The position numbers and the translations under genes are program-made. Shown here in pieces: positions 59,922 to 64,000 of a stretch of DNA of 64,000 bases. A model generated the notes under the pieces. It had not been told where the DNA came from. It saw nothing but the letters and a program-made list of their open reading frames with translations, and searched no databases. Origin of the DNA: Planctomycetota bacterium (GTDB lineage Bacteria > Planctomycetota > Phycisphaerae > SM23-33); NCBI GenBank assembly GCA_022705325.1, contig JAKJER010000028.1, positions 17,511 to 81,510 on the forward strand. Reading direction: 5' to 3'. The first letter of the stretch is position 1; the number at the start of each line of letters is the position of its first letter.

Positions 59922-62096
59922 ATGCGATATCTGGCGTTGTTGTCGGCGTTGTGTTTGGCGTGCATTTCGCTTCAGGCCCAGGTGCTGCGCCTGGAGAATG
60001 CGGTTCTGGTCGTGGAGGTGAACGCGGCCGACGGGACCTGGTCGCTGAAGGACAAGAGCGGCCTCGCGAGTTGGCCCAGCCAGGGACGGGCGAAGCTGGC
60101 GGCCCGGTTGCCCGAGGGGGCGGTCCAGACGTCGAAGGCAGCGGCGGACTCGCTCAAGCTCGCCTGGGCGGACGGCAGCGCCGCAACCTGGACGCTGGGC
60201 GATCAGGGCAGATGCGTCGAGTTGCGATTCGACGGCCCCGCCTGGAAGGACGTCACGGTCCCGGGCGAGCTGCTGGCCGTCGCGCCCGCGGAGAAAGGCG
60301 CCGTCGTCGTGCCCGCGCGCGAGGGGCTGCTCGTGCCGGCTGGGGGCAAGCCTTTCCGCCGCACCTTCGGCGCCAGCGACTACGAGGGCTGCCACATGAA
60401 CATGCTGGGCCTGCTCAAGGGCGGCTCAGCCCTGCTGGTCACGTGGGACGATGCGTACGTCTTTCCCGAGCTGGTCCGCGAGCAGCCCAAGGGCGCCGAC
60501 GCCCTGCTGCGGGTGAACATCTCGCTGCGGCGCTCCGCCCGGACCGTTCGCCTGCACCCGCTTGGCAAGGGCGACGTAAACGCCCTGGGCGAGCAGTACC
60601 GACGCGTCGCCCAGGCCAAAGGCCTGGCGGTTACGCTTACGGACAAGATCGCCCGCAACGCCCACCTGGAACGGTTGATCGGGGCCTCCAACGCCAAGCT
60701 GTGGACCTGCCTGGCCCGCAGAATGAACGAGCAGAGCACGAAGGAAGAATCGGTCGAGGTGAAGTGGACATTCGACGAGGCCGCCCAGGTGGCTGAGCAC
60801 CTGGCGCGGGACCTGAAGATCGATCGCTGCCTGTTCATGATCGGCGGCTGGAGCGAGGGCGGCTACGACTGCCGCCATCCCGACAACCTGCCCGCCAACC
60901 CCGAGTGCGGGGGCAACGACGCCCTGGCCGCCTTCGTGAAGCGGGTGCAGCAGGCGGGGTTCGTCGCCTGCCTGCACGACAACTACCAGGACATGTACCG
61001 CGACGCCAAGAGCTGGGACGAGTCCGTCATCGAGAAGAAGGCCGACGGCTCGCTGGTCGCCGGCGGGCGGTGGCTGGGCGGGCGGGCCTACATGGTCTGC
61101 GCGCCCAAACAGCTCGCGATGGCCCGCCGCCCTCAGAACCTGCCCGAGATCCGCCGGCTGTTCGGGCCGTGGGCCTACTTCATCGACTGCACGTATGCCG
61201 TCGGCCCGCGAGAGTGCCACGACCCCAAGCACCCGCTGGATCGCAACCAGGACATCGCCTTCAAGAAGCAGCTCAGCGACTACGCCCGAGGGTTGTTCGG
61301 CATCTTCGGAAGCGAGTGCGGGCGGGAATGGGCCATTCCGCACAGCGACTTCTTCGAAGGCCTGGCGGGCGTGTCGGGGCGCTACTATCACAACCTCAAG
61401 GTCGAGGACCTCGGCGCGACGGTGATCCCCTTCTGGGAGATGGTCTACCACGATTGCCAGATCGTCTTCGGCAAGTACGGCTATCGGCTGGAGAACGCGG
61501 GCGAGTTCGTCGCCCACCACGCCTTGTGCGGCCGGCCGCTGTACTACCACTCGTTGGGCAAACACCTGTACTGGAAGGACGAGGCCGGCCAAAAGGCGCC
61601 CGGCGGGCCCGGGGCCGCCTACGTGCGCAGCGACGGCGGCTGGGGCGAGGGCCTCTGCCTCACGGACGTGTTCCTCAAGAACACCCACGAACTGCTGGGC
61701 CCGCTTCACGCCGCGACCGCCCGCCAGCGGCTGACGAAGTTCGAGTTCCTCGGTCCGGCCGGCCTGGTGCGGCGCTCGACCTTCGGCCAGGGCGACCAGC
61801 GGACGGTCGTCACCGTCAATATGGGCACGTCCGACGCGGAGGTCGACAGCCCGCGCGGGGGCAAGGTCCTCCTGCCTGCCTACGGCGTGGTGATCGACAC
61901 GCCGAACTTCGCGGGCTTCTACGCCAGGCGATGGGGCGGAGTCGAGTTCCCCGACGGCGCCCTGGTCACGTTCTGCTCCGCCGACGGCCGGCCGCTGGAA
62001 CAGGCGGCGAAGATCGTCGCCTACCACGGGTTCGGCAAGCTGCCCGCGGGGGCGAAGTTCGCTTCGCTGAAGAACGTGGAGTTTGGGAAACCGTAG
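59922..62096 (+). CDS. Secreted DUF5696-like / GH-like protein
   Basis: A 724-residue exported protein from the ATG at 59922 (AGGAGAGG upstream), with signal peptide MRYLALLSALCLACISLQA. An N-terminal beta-sandwich (about 20-240) resembles the super-sandwich domain before glycoside-hydrolase barrels. The barrel-like middle (about 260-570) includes RCLFMIGGWSEGGYDCRHPD, FVACLHDNYQDMYRDA, WAYFIDCTYAVGPRECHDPKHP and GSECGREWAIPHSDFFEG, with candidate catalytic acids in FIDCT and GSECGRE. It looks like the DUF5696 or GH101-like superfamily; exact family is uncertain. A C-terminal beta domain ends at a stop that begins a heptad array. Confidence 0.68.
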   Translation: MRYLALLSALCLACISLQAQVLRLENAVLVVEVNAADGTWSLKDKSGLASWPSQGRAKLAARLPEGAVQTSKAAADSLKLAWADGSAATWTLGDQGRCVELRFDGPAWKDVTVPGELLAVAPAEKGAVVVPAREGLLVPAGGKPFRRTFGASDYEGCHMNMLGLLKGGSALLVTWDDAYVFPELVREQPKGADALLRVNISLRRSARTVRLHPLGKGDVNALGEQYRRVAQAKGLAVTLTDKIARNAHLERLIGASNAKLWTCLARRMNEQSTKEESVEVKWTFDEAAQVAEHLARDLKIDRCLFMIGGWSEGGYDCRHPDNLPANPECGGNDALAAFVKRVQQAGFVACLHDNYQDMYRDAKSWDESVIEKKADGSLVAGGRWLGGRAYMVCAPKQLAMARRPQNLPEIRRLFGPWAYFIDCTYAVGPRECHDPKHPLDRNQDIAFKKQLSDYARGLFGIFGSECGREWAIPHSDFFEGLAGVSGRYYHNLKVEDLGATVIPFWEMVYHDCQIVFGKYGYRLENAGEFVAHHALCGRPLYYHSLGKHLYWKDEAGQKAPGGPGAAYVRSDGGWGEGLCLTDVFLKNTHELLGPLHAATARQRLTKFEFLGPAGLVRRSTFGQGDQRTVVTVNMGTSDAEVDSPRGGKVLLPAYGVVIDTPNFAGFYARRWGGVEFPDGALVTFCSADGRPLEQAAKIVAYHGFGKLPAGAKFASLKNVEFGKP

Positions 62097-62122
62097 CCAG
62101 TAGCCAGGAGCCAGTAGCCTGT
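62095..62122. repeat. Heptanucleotide array, unit AGCCAGT
   Basis: Four units, AGCCAGT, AGCCAGG, AGCCAGT and AGCCTGT. The first unit begins at the second base of the TAG stop codon (62094-62096) of the preceding gene. Confidence 0.75.
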
Positions 62123-62555
62123 CGAAGCCTAGTCGGTGGCACCCTCAAGCCGTAGTCCCAACGGGACGGAGGCTTGGGGGTGGCCAAGGTAGCTTGCCGA
62201 AGCCTCGGCGAAGGCGGGTGTTCCGTCCCTCAGGGACGAAGGGCCGTAGGCCCGACAGAAGGTAGCCCAGGGGGCGCAAGCCCTGGGTGGCCAGGCGCGT
62301 ATCAACAGAGCCCCAACGGGGCGAAAGAAGGCTTCGTTGAGAAGGGCTCTGAGCTGATGCCCTCTGCCGCCCCTCCGGGGCTTCTCTGATTCGGTCGGCC
62401 TGTCCCCCCCCGCGACGCGAAGCGGAGCAGGGGACATTCGCAAGCAGGACCAGTGATCCGTCCCACCCCCAAACCTCCGTTCCTTAGGGGTTCTGGTTTG
62501 CGGATGCCACCTCTGCGTGTTCTGTCATTGGAGTGGCTACCAGCCGGATCTTGTC
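62097..62555. other. 459-bp palindrome-rich spacer
   Basis: After the heptad array there is a cluster of short palindromes (62155-62381), then about 170 bases with no recognised content. It lies between convergent genes. No RNA gene was identified. Confidence 0.6.
62155..62381. repeat. Cluster of 5-3-5 palindromes (REP-like)
   Basis: Five elements have a 5-bp stem and 3-base loop: GTCCCAACGGGAC (62155-62167), GTCCCTCAGGGAC (62225-62237), GGGCCGTAGGCCC (62241-62253), GCCCCAACGGGGC (62310-62322) and GCCCCTCCGGGGC (62369-62381). A longer CCCAGGG/CCCTGGG hairpin lies at about 62266-62287. The shared geometry but different stem sequences suggest related repeats under compensatory change. Confidence 0.75.
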
Positions 62556-63653
62556 CTATTTCGGCTGATCTTTGATCGCCGGACAGCTCTCCCGTATCTC
62601 CGACTCTATCCTTGCTTGTAGCTCATCGCTTACTTCGACTCCTGACGGAGTAACTGCAATTTCAAAATGACCACTGGAATCCATCAGAGTATGGGTGCCG
62701 ATGATTCCACCGTCTTCGGCCACTATCGCCGTTGTATGAAACCGGAAATCTGAAACAAAGCCAGAATGCCAAGAACCCATGGAAGCCAGATGTTGCATTA
62801 CCTTCTCACGATCCGACTTAAGAAAGGACCTATGGGGTGGAACTGCGAAGTTCGTTCTCCAAGACAACTCTCGGCTGGCATCATCTGTGGGACACTGGAG
62901 CGATCTCATAATGAGAATGTCGTCCAGATAATCGTGCGTGGTGAAGTGAAAGGGCGCTAAAGACAACTTCGCGCCACTGGAAAGGAAGCATCTCCACATG
63001 ATGTGTGAGAAATCCCAGAGCTTTCTGAACTTCCCTTTCCTATACAGAGTTACTTCGTATCCACCGCCGAAGTAGTTCAGAAGTGAGGTTGCGCCATTAA
63101 GATCCCAAGAGGTGAGCATGCCTGACAGGCAGTATATGAAGTTGTTCTGATCCGTGCCGAATTGCCAACGTGTAGGTTGGCGGAGAAAAGCGAGGAGCAT
63201 CCTTGCGCCCGACCCAATCGCAAAGACTTCTCCCAAGTCAATGTCTTGACACCTGCTCGCTGCGGGATAGACACAAACTGCTGGCGTGTTTGTACTGTCG
63301 ACTAGATAGCCGAGGAAACAGCAATCGCGTACGTTTGCCGTCGCTACTGCTTGGTTGAGTGTCTCGCAGACCTCTTCACACGATACCCGGCGGCCTTCTA
63401 AGCGTTCGGAAATCTTGGCAATAACCAAGTGCGCTTCGATCGCCCTTCCTGCCCAGCCGATAGCGAAGTTGTCACATACGATCCACACTTTCTGCATGAG
63501 ACCCGCGACGGTAAGACTGGAACTATCAGGAAAGATGTCTTTGAGATCATGTACGGTCGGGATGTAGTCCATACAAGGCCCGGGAGAAGAGATGAGTAGG
63601 TCGCTCATCATTGCCGGGCCACCTCCTGACCTTGCTGTGGCTACCAGAGTCAT
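62556..63653 (-). CDS. Low-GC protein of unknown function, possible Ntn-hydrolase fold
   Basis: A 365-residue protein without signal peptide. Its base composition is near 50% G+C, far below neighbours, suggesting transfer. The N-terminus MTLVATARSGGGPAMMSDLLIS has the layout of proteasome-like Ntn hydrolases: Thr2 exposed after Met removal, a strand, then a Gly-turn and MxSDxLIS in place of ADRR. It continues KVWIVCDNFAIGWAGRAIEAHLVIAKI, again like the second strand and helix of that fold. The C-terminal half (RKLWDFSHIMWRCFLSSGAKL, WHSGFVSDFRFHTTAIVAEDGG) is not recognised. The Ntn assignment is a weak inference. No partner gene is visible. Confidence 0.6.
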   Translation of the reverse strand: MTLVATARSGGGPAMMSDLLISSPGPCMDYIPTVHDLKDIFPDSSSLTVAGLMQKVWIVCDNFAIGWAGRAIEAHLVIAKISERLEGRRVSCEEVCETLNQAVATANVRDCCFLGYLVDSTNTPAVCVYPAASRCQDIDLGEVFAIGSGARMLLAFLRQPTRWQFGTDQNNFIYCLSGMLTSWDLNGATSLLNYFGGGYEVTLYRKGKFRKLWDFSHIMWRCFLSSGAKLSLAPFHFTTHDYLDDILIMRSLQCPTDDASRELSWRTNFAVPPHRSFLKSDREKVMQHLASMGSWHSGFVSDFRFHTTAIVAEDGGIIGTHTLMDSSGHFEIAVTPSGVEVSDELQARIESEIRESCPAIKDQPK

Positions 63654-64000
63654 TTACTTCCTATGCCTCCGCACGTTCACCTGAGTGAACATTCACTATG
63701 TGCCTTCTTCGGAGCACCTTCAGGGGGCAACCTCGCTGCCTAAGCCCCCCACAAGCGAGTGACCACAAGAACCCGGCGACACCGCATGCATGTCCAGACC
63801 TGTCGCCTTCTCGTCGCGCTTACACTCAAATACTATCCGACGACAGGCGTCCCGCCAAGGATCATTGGCATGCCGTCCCAATCCTGTTCGGCCCATGGAT
63901 TGCACCACAGCAGAAGGGACAGGGCAAGCGCATAATTGAGGGTTGGAAGGAACCGGATTCACGGGGTTGAGGGGCGGCTGCGGCAGGGCATGGCGCATAG
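63654..64000. other. 347-bp terminal region without a supported gene
   Basis: It includes a short dyad GTTCACCTGAGTGAAC (63675-63690), 22 bases upstream of the minus-strand start at 63653, which could be an operator for that gene. A minus-strand open frame at 63720-63998 runs close to the window edge and could be a gene fragment, but its composition does not convince me. Nothing else was recognised. Confidence 0.35.

Noticed and set aside
63720..63998. Possible minus-strand gene at the window edge
   Set aside because: No ribosome site or family motif, and the N-terminal part is Pro/Cys-rich low-quality sequence; it cannot be judged without the flanking DNA.

Overview
The window is GC-rich DNA, mostly about 65-70% G+C by eye. 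Its gene content points to a heterotrophic planctomycete, probably of the Phycisphaerae type. The evidence is a set of secreted sugar isomerases, a sulfatase, fucosidases, DUF4838/DUF4091 proteins, a PEP-CTERM lectin protein, a diheme HzsA-like protein and a MoxR/DUF2752 pair. No rRNA, tRNA, CRISPR array or complete insertion sequence was found. The taxonomic call is inference from gene content only.

Layout. 1-5043: truncated pgi (minus), a membrane sensor kinase, a Tat-exported sulfatase, a candidate small RNA at about 3905-3994 and rsmH. 5051-14911: queA, a 66-residue small protein, a DUF4091 protein, a Tat-exported sugar isomerase, a four-PAS histidine kinase, a HAD phosphatase and a UroD/MtbA-like methyltransferase. 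14912-16375: a lower-GC accessory patch with two minus-strand genes of unknown function. 16376-22360: a secreted tandem-nitrilase protein, then a minus-strand glycan operon (nucleotidyltransferase, epimerase, DegT aminotransferase, GT4). 22361-29766: a second Tat isomerase behind a highly folded leader, a 145-bp MITE-like element, MoxR, DUF2752, a GH95 fucosidase, a third secreted isomerase and DUF2461. 29892-40211: two DUF4838 proteins, a secreted cupin, a second tandem-nitrilase and a GH29/LamG fucosidase. 40430-48248: a sigma-54-type promoter with type III glutamine synthetase, a parvulin lipoprotein, an M48 protease, an SDR and a BaiN-type flavoprotein. 48283-59711, all minus strand: HzsA-like diheme protein, PEP-CTERM lectin, dnaE and a ClC channel. 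59922-64000: a DUF5696-like secreted protein, a palindrome-rich spacer and a low-GC gene that may be an Ntn hydrolase.

How the genes work together. The dominant theme is breakdown of complex, probably fucose-rich and possibly sulfated glycans outside the cytoplasm. Two fucosidase families, a sulfatase, several secreted DUF enzymes and three exported TIM-barrel isomerases occur together with two paralogous secreted nitrilase-like proteins. The most unusual observations are: (i) a roughly 90-nt RNA candidate whose two hairpin loops carry anti-Shine-Dalgarno sequence, one copying the 3' end of 16S rRNA; (ii) two tandem-nitrilase paralogs whose first domain has Gly in place of the catalytic Cys; (iii) heptanucleotide arrays with four different units, all lying on or within a few bases of a stop codon; (iv) a near-perfect sigma-54 promoter before glnN.
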